From positions 1 to 64,000 of the forward strand of contig NZ_LSGW01000102.1 of the NCBI RefSeq assembly GCF_001643305.1: DNA of 64,000 nt. The letters are read 5' to 3'. A model generated the notes under the pieces. The model had not been told where the DNA came from and ran no database searches. It worked only from the letters and a program-made list of their open reading frames with translations. Positions 27,537-37,350 of the stretch are shown here, piece after piece. Source of the stretch: Aeromonas salmonicida subsp. salmonicida. GTDB taxonomy: Bacteria > Pseudomonadota > Gammaproteobacteria > Enterobacterales > Aeromonadaceae. Made by a program: the position numbers and the translations under genes. Every line of letters begins with the position of its first letter. Positions within the stretch are counted from its first letter, which is position 1.

Positions 27537-28571
27537 ATGGATATCACAGAGTTATTGGCTTTCAGTGTAAAGCATAAAGCCTCGGATCTACACCTCTCGG
27601 CCGGGGTTCCCCCGATGATCAGGGTTGATGGTGAGGTTCGCAAGATCAATTTACCCGCCCTGGAACACAGGGAAGTGCATGCCCTCATTTACGACATCAT
27701 GAACGACCACCAGCGCAAGGAACTGGAAGAGAACTTCGAGGTCGACTTCTCGTTCGAAGTCCCCAATCTGGCCCGCTTCCGGGTCAATGCCTTCCAGCAA
27801 TCCCGCGGTTCGGGGGCCGTATTCCGTACCATCCCCAGCACGGTGCTGAGCCTGGAGGATCTCGATGCCCCCGAAATCTTCCGCAAGATCTCCGAATACC
27901 CGCGCGGCCTGGTACTGGTGACAGGACCGACCGGCTCGGGCAAGTCCACCACACTGGCGGCCATGGTCAACTACATCAACGAGAACTTCCATCACCACAT
28001 ACTCACCATCGAAGACCCCATCGAATTCGTGCACGAGAACAAACGCTGTCTGGTGAACCAGCGGGAAGTTCACAGGGACACCAAGAGCTTCAGCAACGCC
28101 CTGCGCTCGGCACTGCGGGAAGACCCGGACATCATACTGGTGGGCGAGATGCGTGACCTCGAGACCATTCGTCTGGCAATGACGGCGGCCGAGACCGGCC
28201 ATCTGGTATTCGGCACCCTGCACACCTCGTCGGCAGCCAAGACCATAGACCGGATCATCGACGTCTTCCCCGGTGCGGAAAAAGACATGGTGCGATCCAT
28301 GCTCTCCGAATCCCTGCGGGCGGTTATCTCCCAGACCCTGCTCAAACGGATAGGCGGCGGCCGGGTGGCGGCCCACGAGATCATGATGGGCATACCCGCT
28401 GTGCGCAACCTCATACGGGAAGACAAGATCGCCCAGCTCTACTCCGTGATCCAGACCGGGATGACCCATGGCATGCAGACCATGGATCAGAGCCTCAAGC
28501 AGCTGGTCAGCCGTGGTGTGGTCGCCTCACTCGATGCCAAGGCCAAGGCGGTCGACCCCAATAGCGTGTAA
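27537..28571 (+). CDS. pilT: type IV pilus retraction ATPase PilT
   Basis: A 344-residue hexameric AAA-like ATPase driving pilus retraction. Walker A GPTGSGKST (130-138), Asp box LTIEDPIEFVH, Walker B ILVGEMRDLETI and His box GHLVFGTLHTSSAAKT; C-terminal AIRNLIRE-like motif (AVRNLIREDKI) is conserved in PilT. Directly upstream of pilU, 35 bp apart. Encodes the motor for twitching. Confidence 0.97.
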   Translation: MDITELLAFSVKHKASDLHLSAGVPPMIRVDGEVRKINLPALEHREVHALIYDIMNDHQRKELEENFEVDFSFEVPNLARFRVNAFQQSRGSGAVFRTIPSTVLSLEDLDAPEIFRKISEYPRGLVLVTGPTGSGKSTTLAAMVNYINENFHHHILTIEDPIEFVHENKRCLVNQREVHRDTKSFSNALRSALREDPDIILVGEMRDLETIRLAMTAAETGHLVFGTLHTSSAAKTIDRIIDVFPGAEKDMVRSMLSESLRAVISQTLLKRIGGGRVAAHEIMMGIPAVRNLIREDKIAQLYSVIQTGMTHGMQTMDQSLKQLVSRGVVASLDAKAKAVDPNSV

Positions 28572-28606
28572 CCACAACGGAAAACGAATCTAAGGAAGGA
28601 GTCGTT

Positions 28607-29716
28607 ATGAATCTGGATGCCCTGTTGGCCGAACTGGTCGCACGCAAAGGCTCGGATCTGTTCATCACGGTTGGGACGCCCCCCACCCTCAAGATCAACG
28701 GGCATCTGGTCTCCCTCGGCAGCGAAGCGCTCGACAAGCAGAGCGCGCTGACCCTGGTCAGGGAGACGCTCAGCCCTGAGCATTTCGAGCGCTACATCCG
28801 CACCAGGGAGGGCAACTACGCCATCCACCGCGAGGCACTGGGACGCTTTCGGGTGAGTGCCTTCTGGCAGCAGGAGCTGCCGGGCATGGTGGTGCGCCGT
28901 ATCGAGACCCGCATTCCAACCTTCGACGAACTGACCCTGCCGCCCATCTTGCAGGAGGTGGCCATGGCCAAGCGCGGCCTGGTGCTGTTCGTCGGCGCCA
29001 CCGGAACGGGCAAATCCACCACTCAGGCAGCCATGATCGGCTATCGAAACCAGAATGCGGATGGCCATATCCTGACGGTGGAAGATCCGGTGGAGTTCGT
29101 GCATCAGCACGGCCGCAGTCTGATCACCCAGCGGGAAGTGGGCATAGATACGGAATCATTCGATGTGGCGCTGAAGAGCTCCCTGCGCCAGGCCCCTGAC
29201 GTTATCCTCATCGGCGAGATCCGAAGCCAGGAAACCATGGAGTTCGCACTGCAATTTGCCGAGACCGGCCATCTTTGCCTAGCGACCCTTCACGCCAACA
29301 ATGCCAACCAGGCGCTGGATCGCATCCTGCATCTGGTGCCGCAGGAGAAACACCGTCAGTTACTGTTCGATCTCTCCTTCAACCTGCGCGCCATCGTCGC
29401 CCAGCAACTGGTGCCAAGCCTGGATGGCCGCCGCCGCTTCGCGGCGTTTGAAGTGCTGCTCAACACGCCGCTCATCACGGATATCATCCGCAAAGGCGAG
29501 GTTCATCGCCTCAAAGAGGTGATGACCAAATCCACCGAGCTTGGCATGCAGACCTTCGATCAGGCGCTGTTTACCCTGTTTTGTGCCGGCCAAATTGGCT
29601 ACAGTGAGGCCCTTGCCCATGCCGACTCGGCCAACGACCTGCGACTGCTGATCAAGCTGTCCGGCCGTGAGCAGATGGGTGCAGGCACACTCGACAACGT
29701 CACCCTGGATGAATGA
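28607..29716 (+). CDS. pilU: PilT-dependent retraction ATPase PilU
   Basis: A 369-residue PilT paralogue. Walker A GATGTGKSTT, LTVEDPVEFVH, Walker B ILIGEIRSQETM, His box GHLCLATLHANNANQ. It is longer at the C-terminus than PilT, as PilU usually is. PilU assists PilT under load. AAGGAAGGAG precedes the ATG. Second gene of the pair. Confidence 0.96.
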   Translation: MNLDALLAELVARKGSDLFITVGTPPTLKINGHLVSLGSEALDKQSALTLVRETLSPEHFERYIRTREGNYAIHREALGRFRVSAFWQQELPGMVVRRIETRIPTFDELTLPPILQEVAMAKRGLVLFVGATGTGKSTTQAAMIGYRNQNADGHILTVEDPVEFVHQHGRSLITQREVGIDTESFDVALKSSLRQAPDVILIGEIRSQETMEFALQFAETGHLCLATLHANNANQALDRILHLVPQEKHRQLLFDLSFNLRAIVAQQLVPSLDGRRRFAAFEVLLNTPLITDIIRKGEVHRLKEVMTKSTELGMQTFDQALFTLFCAGQIGYSEALAHADSANDLRLLIKLSGREQMGAGTLDNVTLDE

Positions 29717-29747
29717 GGGGCGTGTGTCACCGCTATAAAGGATCGTT

Positions 29748-30521
29748 ATGCTGATTGTGGTTTCCCCGGCCAAGACGCTGGATTACGAGTCACCTCTGGT
29801 GATCTCCCGTTTCACCCAACCCCAATTGCTGGATCACTCGGCTGAGCTGATCACCCGGGCCCGCCAGCTAAGCCCGGATCAAATCGCCAGCCTGATGAAG
29901 ATCAGCGACAAGCTGGCCGGCCTCAATGCCGCCCGTTTTGCCCAGTGGCAACATGACTTCCATCCAGACAATGCCCGCCAGGCGCTGCTTGCGTTCAAGG
30001 GAGATGTCTACACAGGGCTTGCGGTAGAAGATTTCAGCGACGGGGATTTCGACTTTGCCCAGGCGCACCTTCGCATGCTCTCCGGCCTCTACGGCGTGCT
30101 GCGCCCGCTCGATCTCATGATGCCCTATCGGCTGGAGATGGGGACCCGGCTAGATAACAGTCGCGGCAAGGACCTCTACCAGTTTTGGGGGGATGTGATT
30201 ACCCAGCACATCAATGCAGCGCTGACGGCGCAGGGGGACGAGGTGCTGATCAACCTGGCCTCTGACGAGTATTTCAAGTCGGTACGACCGAAAGCACTGA
30301 AGGGCAGGATCGTCACCCCTGTGTTCAAGGACGAGAAGAATGGCCAGTTCAAGATCATCAGCTTCTACGCCAAGAAGGCGCGCGGCATGATGGCCCGCCA
30401 CATCATCAAACACAGGCTGACCGAGGTTGAGCAACTGACTGGTTTCAACGTCGATGGTTACTACTTCGTGCCAGAAGAGTCTGACGCTCATACCCTGATG
30501 TTTAAACGTGCCGAAAATTAA
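29748..30521 (+). CDS. yaaA: peroxide stress protein YaaA (DUF328)
   Basis: 257 residues. Typical features: [16 protein letters not shown] start, [37 protein letters not shown], and [16 protein letters not shown] near the C-terminus. It limits free iron and DNA damage during peroxide stress and has a DNA-binding fold. Only 31 bp after pilU, so it may be cotranscribed; a terminator follows. Confidence 0.95.
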   Translation: MLIVVSPAKTLDYESPLVISRFTQPQLLDHSAELITRARQLSPDQIASLMKISDKLAGLNAARFAQWQHDFHPDNARQALLAFKGDVYTGLAVEDFSDGDFDFAQAHLRMLSGLYGVLRPLDLMMPYRLEMGTRLDNSRGKDLYQFWGDVITQHINAALTAQGDEVLINLASDEYFKSVRPKALKGRIVTPVFKDEKNGQFKIISFYAKKARGMMARHIIKHRLTEVEQLTGFNVDGYYFVPEESDAHTLMFKRAEN

Positions 30522-30596
30522 TTACAGAAAGAGGGAACCAAATTCAGGATCCCCGGGTCTGAATACGTGAATCCTCTGTTGTAAGCACTTTTTATC

Positions 30597-30622
30597 AGCC
30601 GACGTCTATGCGTCGGCTTTTT
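30597..30622 (+). terminator. intrinsic terminator after yaaA
   Basis: 8-bp arms (30597-30604, 30611-30618) around TCTATG followed by a T-run. Confidence 0.85.
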
Positions 30623-30671
30623 TCTGCGCGCGATTCCCGCGCTACTCCCCCATCCAGGATCCACTTGGCAA

Positions 30672-30695
30672 AACGGCCATCCGAGGATGGCCGTT
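30672..30695 (-). terminator. intrinsic terminator after srmB
   Basis: 11-bp arms (30672-30682, 30685-30695) with T-run on the minus strand, 15 bp after the srmB stop. Confidence 0.75.
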
Positions 30696-30709
30696 GCTGC
30701 AGGTATGGC

Positions 30710-31933
30710 TTACTTCTTTTTCTTCTTGGCACTCTTCTTCTTGCCATCCTTCGGCTTTTTCTTCTTCACCGGCACTCGTGCTTCTTTGTGCTTGGGACGC
30801 AGCTCATCGATCACCCGGCGCTTGAGACGCTCTTCGGTATAACGCTCAATCTTGGCGACCATGCCCATGTCGTGGGCTTCCACCAGGCTGATGGCGCAGC
30901 CACGGTTGCCGGCGCGACCGGTACGGCCGATGCGGTGCACATAGACGTCTGTACCATAGGGCATGTCGTAGTTGATGACATGGCTGACGTTGGGCAGGTC
31001 AATACCACGGGCGGCAACGTCGGTGGCAACGAGGAAGGGGACTTCACCTGCATGGAACTTGCGGATCGACTCGACACGTTTGCTCTGTTCCATCTCGCCA
31101 CGGATCCAGGCACATGGAATACCCGCAGCCTGCAATTGGCCTGAGAGTTCGGCCAGGCGCTCGCGGGTTCTGACGAAGACGATGGCTTTCTGGGTTTCCG
31201 GATCCTTGAGGATGTGGATCAACAGGGCCAGCTTGTGGGCGGCGTCATCGGCCAGATGTACCCACTGGGTAATTGGGCGACGTTCGCTGCGGGGCGGCTC
31301 GGCATGCAGCTCTACCGGCTCGTTGAGGATCTCGTTGGCAAACTTCTCCAGCCCGGCCCCTTCCAGAGTCGCAGAGAACAGCATGGTGTGCTTGCGATAG
31401 CGCGCCTCCGCCACTATGCGATTCACATCCTTGACAAAACCCATGTCCAGCATGCGGTCCGCTTCATCCAGCACCAGCACTTCGATGTCGTGGCTCTCGA
31501 ACTCTTCTTTATCTATGTACTCGAGCAGACGGCCCGGAGTAGCGACCACTATGTCGGTGGTCTTGGTCAGGGCAGGCAGCTGCTCTTCGTGGCTGACGCC
31601 GCCAATGATGGTCTCGATGCTGAGGTTGGTGTGCACCGCCAGCGCCTTGGCGTGGGCAGTAACTTGCAACGCCAGCTCGCGGGTCGGGGTCAGGATCAGC
31701 ATGCGGCACGGGCCCGGCTTGCGGCGCGGGAAATCCAGCAGATGTTGCAGGGCAGGCAGCACGAAGGCCGCCGTCTTGCCGGTACCGGTCGGAGCGGATG
31801 CCAGAATATCGCGGCCGTCCAGGGCTGGCTCCAACACCATCTGCTGGATGGTGGTCGGGCGGGTGAATCCCATCTCGGCCAAGGCCCGGTTGAGGGCTGG
31901 ATGCAGGTCGAAATCATCAAAGGACTGGCTCAT
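30710..31933 (-). CDS. srmB: DEAD-box RNA helicase SrmB
   Basis: A 407-residue helicase: ASAPTGTGKTAAF, PTRELALQ, ATPGRLLEYI, VLDEADRMLDMGF, FSATLEG, TDVAARGIDL and HRIGRTGRAG, then a very Lys-rich tail (about 25 residues). SrmB acts early in 50S ribosome assembly. The gene is back to back with trmN6 (yfiC), as in E. coli, which supports the name over other DEAD-box paralogues. Confidence 0.93.
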   Translation of the reverse strand: MSQSFDDFDLHPALNRALAEMGFTRPTTIQQMVLEPALDGRDILASAPTGTGKTAAFVLPALQHLLDFPRRKPGPCRMLILTPTRELALQVTAHAKALAVHTNLSIETIIGGVSHEEQLPALTKTTDIVVATPGRLLEYIDKEEFESHDIEVLVLDEADRMLDMGFVKDVNRIVAEARYRKHTMLFSATLEGAGLEKFANEILNEPVELHAEPPRSERRPITQWVHLADDAAHKLALLIHILKDPETQKAIVFVRTRERLAELSGQLQAAGIPCAWIRGEMEQSKRVESIRKFHAGEVPFLVATDVAARGIDLPNVSHVINYDMPYGTDVYVHRIGRTGRAGNRGCAISLVEAHDMGMVAKIERYTEERLKRRVIDELRPKHKEARVPVKKKKPKDGKKKSAKKKKK

Positions 31934-32061
31934 GGCAATACTCGGTCATTAAGGAAACGGCAGATTATAGGCGATTATGCCGTCGGCTCCTATGGTGACT
32001 GTGGCTTAGTCGCTATAATCGCCGACCATTTTGTGTGTAACTGGCATATGACGGGGGTCAG

Positions 32062-32772
32062 ATGGGACGAAACAGCGGCTTTACCTTCAAACAGTTTCAC
32101 GTCGAGCACGACCGCTGCGCCATGAAAGTCGGCACGGACGGCATACTGCTGGGCGCCTGGGCACCGGTGGCCGAGACCCGCCGGGTACTAGACATAGGTA
32201 CCGGTAGCGGCCTGGTTGCACTCATGCTGGCCCAACGCAGCAGATCCGACTGCATCATAGATGCGGTAGAGCTGGATATGAATGCAGCGACTCAGGCCAG
32301 AGAGAATGTGGCGGCCTCCCCCTGGGAAACCCGGATCAACATCATGGAGGGCGCCATTCAGGATTATCAGGCGACCCCCTATGACCTCATCGTCTCCAAC
32401 CCTCCCTACTTTGGAGCAGGCCAGTCTCTGCGCGACCCTGCCAGGGCACTGGCTCGACATACAGGCTCCCTCGACAGCCGGGATCTGCTGGCCGCATGCG
32501 ATCGCTTGCTGACCCCTGTCGGACAAGTCGCGCTGGTGTTGCCAACCGCCATGGCCGATGAAATTTTATGCATCTCGGCAGATTATGATCTGCATGGGGT
32601 TTGTTATACAGCTGTTATCAACAGAGCCGGGAAAGAGGCAAATCGTGTTTTATTGCTACTTGGCAGAGGATTAAACAGGTGTGAGCAGGGTGAGATTGTG
32701 ATCCATTCTGCTGGGGGAGCCTATTCCGACAGATACATCCAACTGACCCACCCCTTCTATTTGAAGATGTAA
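32062..32772 (+). CDS. trmN6: tRNA1(Val) (adenine37-N6)-methyltransferase
   Basis: A 236-residue SAM-dependent methyltransferase (YfiC). N-terminal GFTFKQFHVEHDRCAMKVGTDG is characteristic of TrmN6; SAM motif LDIGTGSGLVAL and catalytic NPPY (113-116). Divergent from srmB across 128 bp, as in E. coli. Confidence 0.95.
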   Translation: MGRNSGFTFKQFHVEHDRCAMKVGTDGILLGAWAPVAETRRVLDIGTGSGLVALMLAQRSRSDCIIDAVELDMNAATQARENVAASPWETRINIMEGAIQDYQATPYDLIVSNPPYFGAGQSLRDPARALARHTGSLDSRDLLAACDRLLTPVGQVALVLPTAMADEILCISADYDLHGVCYTAVINRAGKEANRVLLLLGRGLNRCEQGEIVIHSAGGAYSDRYIQLTHPFYLKM

Positions 32773-32963
32773 ATTTCGTCTTGAACTATTTTTTCACGCC
32801 ATTATGCTGACTCTCAAACGAGCGCCCGCTCCAGACCAGCTCAAACCACTGGTTGTGATGAAAAAATACGCGGGGCTCCTTTTTTTTACCCCTGAATAAC
32901 GCCGGTCACTGACCAATAAAAAACTATAACAAGCAATAGTTTACAAGACAGACGAGGTTGAAC

Positions 32964-34271
32964 TTGACGAAATCACTCACATTATCCGATGTACTCGGAT
33001 TGGGCTTCATGACCTTTGCGTTCTATCTGGGCGCCGGTAACATCATTTTCCCGCCATTGGCAGGCTACATGGCAGGTGAGCACCTCTCCCTGGCCATGCT
33101 GGGCTTCCTGGTCACAGCCGTGGGCCTGCCCCTCATCACTATCATTGCTGTCGCCAAAGCGGGCAATGGCTGGGCTGGCATGACAAAATTTCTGCCTGCC
33201 GGACTGGCAACCGCACTGGCCGTGGCCATCTATATCATCATTGGCCCAGCCTTTGCTGCTCCCCGTACCGGTCTGGTTGCCTATGAAATGGGCCTCAAGC
33301 CCTTTATCGGTGATATGGGGCAAGCCGGTCTTGCCGCCTATACAGTGATCTTCTTCGGCATTGCCATACTGGTCTCCCTCAATCAGGGCAAGCTGATGGA
33401 TACCATCGGCAAATACCTGATGCCGGTTCTGATGGTACTGTTGCTAACCCTGGCCGTCGGCGTCTTCGTCGCACCGCAAGGCACAATACCGAGCGCCACC
33501 GGTGACTATCTGGAGGGCCCGTTCGTGAAGGGGATCCTGGAAGGCTATAACACCATGGATACCCTGGCCTCCCTGATGTTTGGTGCCCTGATCATCGATC
33601 TGCTGCGCCAGAAGGGGATCAACGACTACAAGAGCCAGTTCAAATATCTGGCCATTGCAGGCCTTATATCTGCGATCGGTCTGTCCGTGGTCTATGTTTC
33701 CCTGTTCCAGCTGGGTAATACCGCAGCCGGGGTTGCCACCGACGTCAGCAATGGCGGCGCCATCGTCAACGCCTATGTGCTGAGCCTGTTCGGTCAACCG
33801 GGTCAGTTCATTCTGGCCGGCATCATCACCCTGGCTTGCTTCACTACCGCAGTGGGCCTCATCTCCGCCTGCTCCGACTTCTTCCACAATCTCACAGGCA
33901 TGAGCTACAAGAAGCTAGTTGTCCTGCTGGGTACCATCTGCGCCATCGTCGCCAACGTGGGTCTGAGCCAGCTTATCAGCCTCTCCATCCCTGTGCTGGT
34001 CGCCATCTATCCGGTCGCAGTGGCACTGGTGCTGGTCACCTTCCTGAAGGGATACTTCGGTCGTCCCCGTCTGGCATTCCGCTCTGTCCTGATGGTAGCG
34101 TTCCTGTTCGGTTGCCTGGATGGTCTGGGTGCTGCCGGCATGAAGATGGATGCCTTTGCCTTCCTGCCACTGTTTGACAAGGGCCTGGCCTGGTTGCTGC
34201 CGACCCTGCTGGCCTGTGGCCTGGGCATGGCGGTGCGCTCCAGCGAGAAGCTGGCTGCCGAAGCCGCCTGA
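32964..34271 (+). CDS. brnQ: branched-chain amino acid transporter BrnQ
   Basis: A 435-residue LIVCS-family carrier with about 12 helices. N-terminal GLGFMTFAFYLGAGNIIFPP is the family signature; later MDTLASLMFGALIIDLLRQKG and FTTAVGLISACSDFF. It imports Leu/Ile/Val with Na+ or H+. No ATG fits: TTG at 32964 is chosen because GAGG sits 6 bp upstream; TTG at 32958 is too close. A terminator follows. Confidence 0.93.
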   Translation: MTKSLTLSDVLGLGFMTFAFYLGAGNIIFPPLAGYMAGEHLSLAMLGFLVTAVGLPLITIIAVAKAGNGWAGMTKFLPAGLATALAVAIYIIIGPAFAAPRTGLVAYEMGLKPFIGDMGQAGLAAYTVIFFGIAILVSLNQGKLMDTIGKYLMPVLMVLLLTLAVGVFVAPQGTIPSATGDYLEGPFVKGILEGYNTMDTLASLMFGALIIDLLRQKGINDYKSQFKYLAIAGLISAIGLSVVYVSLFQLGNTAAGVATDVSNGGAIVNAYVLSLFGQPGQFILAGIITLACFTTAVGLISACSDFFHNLTGMSYKKLVVLLGTICAIVANVGLSQLISLSIPVLVAIYPVAVALVLVTFLKGYFGRPRLAFRSVLMVAFLFGCLDGLGAAGMKMDAFAFLPLFDKGLAWLLPTLLACGLGMAVRSSEKLAAEAA

Positions 34272-34294
34272 CAACAATTTGTTCCGATATAAAA

Positions 34295-34318
34295 AGAGGC
34301 CAGCATATGCTGGCCTCT
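34295..34318. terminator. palindromic terminator after brnQ
   Basis: A perfect 24-bp palindrome followed by a C/T-rich run; shared with the converging small membrane-protein gene. Confidence 0.75.
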
Positions 34319-34346
34319 CTCTTTTCTCTGATCCGTCACCACAACA

Positions 34347-34577
34347 TCAAAGCAGCGGGACTATCGGTTTGGGTTTGCCTTCCAGGCCATACCAGTGCGT
34401 CTCGATCCGACCGGCATGCCACTGAAACGTGCCCCAGGGCCTGTCTGCCTGCCAGCGCGGAAAACTCACTACCACCTTGTTGTCGTCGTACTTGTAGAGC
34501 GAGGTGCTGATCTGGACATCAGACAATATGAGTAGCAAAACCCAGCCGATGAAAAGCCATTTCAGCGCTTTCCACAT
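34347..34577 (-). CDS. small single-pass membrane protein of unknown function
   Basis: 76 residues: one N-terminal helix (WLFIGWVLLLILSDV) and a Trp/Tyr-rich soluble part. Starts 4 bp after the cheX stop, so it ends the zur-cheX transcript. The start at 34577 is preferred to an earlier ATG inside cheX. Not recognised. Confidence 0.55.
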   Translation of the reverse strand: MWKALKWLFIGWVLLLILSDVQISTSLYKYDDNKVVVSFPRWQADRPWGTFQWHAGRIETHWYGLEGKPKPIVPLL

Positions 34578-34581
34578 AGCA

Positions 34582-35043
34582 TTACTCGAAACAGATTTCG
34601 ATGGTGGCACGACCGTAGTCTGACTCGAACGGCATCATGATCTTGGTGCCGTCGGCCCTATGGGTAATGGTATGGTTCGGGCCCGAAACTATGATGGGGG
34701 TCGCCATATCAAACTCGTACCCCTTCTCCCCCAGCATGCGCTTGGCGCCGCCGGTCACCATGTTGGTGATCTCGCCCACCATGTCGGTCACTTCTTCATT
34801 GATGGTCGCCGGGGCTTCACCCAGCATGCGGCGCATGATCTCCAGTGCCAGTCCCTTCTCGAAACTGATGGAGAGGGAACCCCGGGTCTGCGGGCCGACC
34901 ATGCCGATAAGACCTGAGACATCGCCGCGCGCCAGTTCGTCCATCTTGCGCTTGGGTTTCCCTGGTCTGAGCTCCAGCTGTGCCATGGTAGAAAGCACAT
35001 TGAGCAGGGAAAGCAGGAATGGGTTTACAAAATCAGCCTTCAT
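34582..35043 (-). CDS. CheX-type chemotaxis phosphatase-family protein
   Basis: A 153-residue protein of the CheX/CheC/FliY superfamily. The active-site pattern Glu-x-x-Asn is in MVGEITNMVTGGAKRML (about residues 88-104); PLLSLLNVL-like N-terminus and C-terminal ATIEICFE also fit. CheX dephosphorylates CheY-P in other bacteria. It overlaps the zur 3' end by 11 bp, far from other chemotaxis genes. Confidence 0.85.
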   Translation of the reverse strand: MKADFVNPFLLSLLNVLSTMAQLELRPGKPKRKMDELARGDVSGLIGMVGPQTRGSLSISFEKGLALEIMRRMLGEAPATINEEVTDMVGEITNMVTGGAKRMLGEKGYEFDMATPIIVSGPNHTITHRADGTKIMMPFESDYGRATIEICFE

Positions 35044-35491
35044 GTTGACTTCCTACGGTGGGCGTACAGCGAGCACATTGTCCATGTGCCTCTATTGTCT
35101 TATTGGTAATAGTAAAGCCATGCTGGTGGGCCTGCTCGGAAAACGCGCTATCGATGGCAGTGTCATGAAGCTCTACCACATCCCCGCACTCGTCACAGAT
35201 AAGCAACTGCATCGGATGGGCATGGTCAAAATGACAGCAGAATATGAAAGCGTTGAGCGACTCCACCTTGTGGGCAAAACCCTGCTCGAGCAAAAAATCG
35301 AGCGCTCGATAGACAGTCGGCGGCTTGGCATGAGCCTCGGTTTGCTGCAGTTGAGCCAGCAGATCATAGGCACTAATGGCGTTGCCGTGGGCAGCCAGCA
35401 GAGTGAATACCTGGCGCCGGGTAGGGGTGAAGCGGATCCCGCGTTGTTCGCAGAGTCGTTCGGCTCGTTGTAAAAGTTGGTCTTGATTCAT
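35033..35491 (-). CDS. zur: zinc uptake regulator Zur (Fur family)
   Basis: A 152-residue Fur-family repressor. Winged helix (RFTPTRRQVFTLLAAHG, PPTVYRALDFLLEQG) and Zn sites: CCHFDHAHPMQLLICDECG and the C-terminal CARC. Zn-bound Zur represses zinc import. Divergent from dusA, as in E. coli, which supports Zur over Fur. ATG at 35491 is preferred to the GTG two codons upstream. Confidence 0.93.
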   Translation of the reverse strand: MNQDQLLQRAERLCEQRGIRFTPTRRQVFTLLAAHGNAISAYDLLAQLQQTEAHAKPPTVYRALDFLLEQGFAHKVESLNAFIFCCHFDHAHPMQLLICDECGDVVELHDTAIDSAFSEQAHQHGFTITNKTIEAHGQCARCTPTVGSQHEG

Positions 35492-35629
35492 GATCACGCA
35501 AATACCCTTTCTATTAGCCGGATACTACCACAGGGCCTCGCATGGCGCGGCGACAAAATTCATTTTCTGGGGCTGCCTCACGTTGTGATAAAATCCTGCC
35601 CCTTTGTTTAGCCAACCCGGATGATTTTT

Positions 35630-36616
35630 ATGCAGGCGCAGCGTTTTTCCATCGCCCCCATGCTGGACTGGACCGATCGGCATTGCCGTTATTTCCACCG
35701 TCTGATGACCCGCCAGACCTTGCTTTATACCGAAATGGTGACCACGGGTGCCATCATCCATGGCAAAGGAGATTATCTGGGTTACAGCGAGCAGGAGCGC
35801 CCCGTCTCCCTGCAACTGGGTGGCAGCAATCCGGCGGATCTGGCCCACTGCGCCAAGCTGGCCCGGGAGCGCGGCTATGACGAGATCAACCTCAACGTCG
35901 GCTGCCCGTCCGATCGGGTTCAAAATGGCCGCTTCGGTGCCTGCCTGATGGGTGAACCGGCGCTGGTGGCCGACTGCGTCAAGGCGATGCGCGATGTGGT
36001 CGATATCCCGGTGACGGTCAAGACCCGGATCGGTATCGACGATCAGGACTCCTACGAATTTTTGCAGACCTTTATCGAGCAGGTGCGCGATGCCGGTTGC
36101 GATACCTTCATCGTCCATGCCCGCAAGGCATGGCTCAGTGGTCTGAGCCCACGTGAAAACCGCGAAATCCCGCCACTCGACTATCCCCGCGTCTATCGGG
36201 TCAAACAGGATTATCCCGAGCTGACCATAGCCCTCAACGGCGGTGTCACCAGCCTCGAGCAAACGCTGGAACATCTGCAGCAGGTGGATGGGGTCATGAT
36301 GGGGCGTGAGGCCTACCAGAACCCCTACATACTGGCGCAGGTAGACAGCCAGCTGTTCGGTCTGGCGAGCGAGATCCCGAGCCGCCATGAGGTGGTGCGA
36401 ATGATGCTCCCCTACATGGAGCAGGAGCTGGCCAAAGGCAACTACCTCTCCCACATGACCCGCCACATGCTGGGCCTGTTCCAGAACATGCAGGGAGCCC
36501 GTGCCTGGCGTCGTCACCTTAGCGAGAACGCCTGCAAGCAGGGCGCCGGCATTCAAGTCGTGCTGGATGCCATGGCCAAGGTGCCGGAATTCGCCAGCGC
36601 CGAATCGGTAGAGTAA
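35630..36616 (+). CDS. dusA: tRNA-dihydrouridine(20/20a) synthase DusA
   Basis: A 328-residue FMN enzyme. [43 protein letters not shown] (catalytic Cys), [14 protein letters not shown] and [12 protein letters not shown] match DusA closely. An ATG three codons upstream (35621) is possible, with a weaker site. It lies divergent from zur and is followed 2 bp later by a small membrane-protein gene. Confidence 0.96.
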   Translation: MQAQRFSIAPMLDWTDRHCRYFHRLMTRQTLLYTEMVTTGAIIHGKGDYLGYSEQERPVSLQLGGSNPADLAHCAKLARERGYDEINLNVGCPSDRVQNGRFGACLMGEPALVADCVKAMRDVVDIPVTVKTRIGIDDQDSYEFLQTFIEQVRDAGCDTFIVHARKAWLSGLSPRENREIPPLDYPRVYRVKQDYPELTIALNGGVTSLEQTLEHLQQVDGVMMGREAYQNPYILAQVDSQLFGLASEIPSRHEVVRMMLPYMEQELAKGNYLSHMTRHMLGLFQNMQGARAWRRHLSENACKQGAGIQVVLDAMAKVPEFASAESVE

Positions 36617-36618
36617 TC

Positions 36619-36768
36619 ATGTACCGCTTCACGGGTTCATGGCTGCACAAGGCAGTCGTCCGGCTCTGCGCCGGACTGTTGGCCATCCTCGGCATCAAGC
36701 TCAACGCCTTCTACTTTCTCGGTCTGCTGATCGTGCTGGGCCTGCACAAGGATCATTTGCTGAGCTGA
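36619..36768 (+). CDS. 49-residue membrane protein downstream of dusA
   Basis: ATG 2 bp after the dusA stop, so it is coupled to dusA. One or two hydrophobic helices (AGLLAILGIKLNAFYFLGLL) and basic ends (MYRFTGSWLHK). It sits where E. coli has pspG but does not look like PspG. Real by position, codon use and terminator after it; function unknown. Confidence 0.6.
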   Translation: MYRFTGSWLHKAVVRLCAGLLAILGIKLNAFYFLGLLIVLGLHKDHLLS

Positions 36769-36796
36769 TCCTTGTCACCTCCCTGCCAACCAATGA

Positions 36797-36829
36797 AAAA
36801 GCGGGTAACACCAGGTGTTACCCGCTTTT
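36797..36829. terminator. bidirectional intrinsic terminator
   Basis: Stem 36801-36811/36815-36825 with A and T flanks, between the dusA unit and the converging gene ending at 36854. Confidence 0.88.
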
Positions 36830-36853
36830 CTCTATGGGGCCATCGCTCCTGAG

Positions 36854-37279
36854 TTACTCCCCCTTGTCCACAAACTGCAGTTCGGGCGCAAATGATGTCA
36901 GTACGTCGGCACAGTAGTCCCAGGTCGAGATGCGATAGTGCTGCAGATCCTCATCCAGATGCAGACCCTCCGACTCCTGATGGAACCAGCTGGCGAAACG
37001 GGACGGGGTGATGAGCTGGATCTGCTCCTCGATGGCATGGCTCTCCTTGCCTTCCGACAGATCACAGTCCTCCATGACCCGAACGGCGAAGATATGACGA
37101 AAATAGACTCGACACAGGATCTGTGGCGGCAGATCGATACTGCGCGCCCGACCCAGCATGACGGTCAGGGAGTCACTCCAGATATCCTGATGAAGCTCGG
37201 CCACAACCAGGCCTGGGGGGAGTTGGCGGGACGGAGCCCAAGGTACGGCAACCTGCCGAATGGCATTTTTCTGTTCCAT
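36854..37279 (-). CDS. conserved-looking hypothetical protein
   Basis: A 141-residue soluble protein, predicted mixed alpha/beta, with no motif I recognise. Two adjacent ATGs follow GAGGTGG; the second (37279) has better spacing. The longer open frame would run through the hupA terminator, so it is not used. It lies downstream of hupA on the same strand but is separated by that terminator. Confidence 0.55.
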   Translation of the reverse strand: MEQKNAIRQVAVPWAPSRQLPPGLVVAELHQDIWSDSLTVMLGRARSIDLPPQILCRVYFRHIFAVRVMEDCDLSEGKESHAIEEQIQLITPSRFASWFHQESEGLHLDEDLQHYRISTWDYCADVLTSFAPELQFVDKGE

Positions 37280-37350
37280 CATCCACCTCACTACGGCGCA
37301 CGCCATATCTTGAGTGTATCTGAAACAAATTCCGCTGACGATGGCAATAA

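Noticed and set aside
30546..30558. GGATCCCCGGGT resembling a cloning-vector polylinker
   Set aside because: Only 12 bp match and neither side continues as vector; chance match in an intergenic spacer.
32800..32963. Attenuator or riboswitch in the brnQ leader
   Set aside because: T-run at 32879-32887 lacks a convincing stem, and no leader peptide rich in Leu/Ile/Val is seen.
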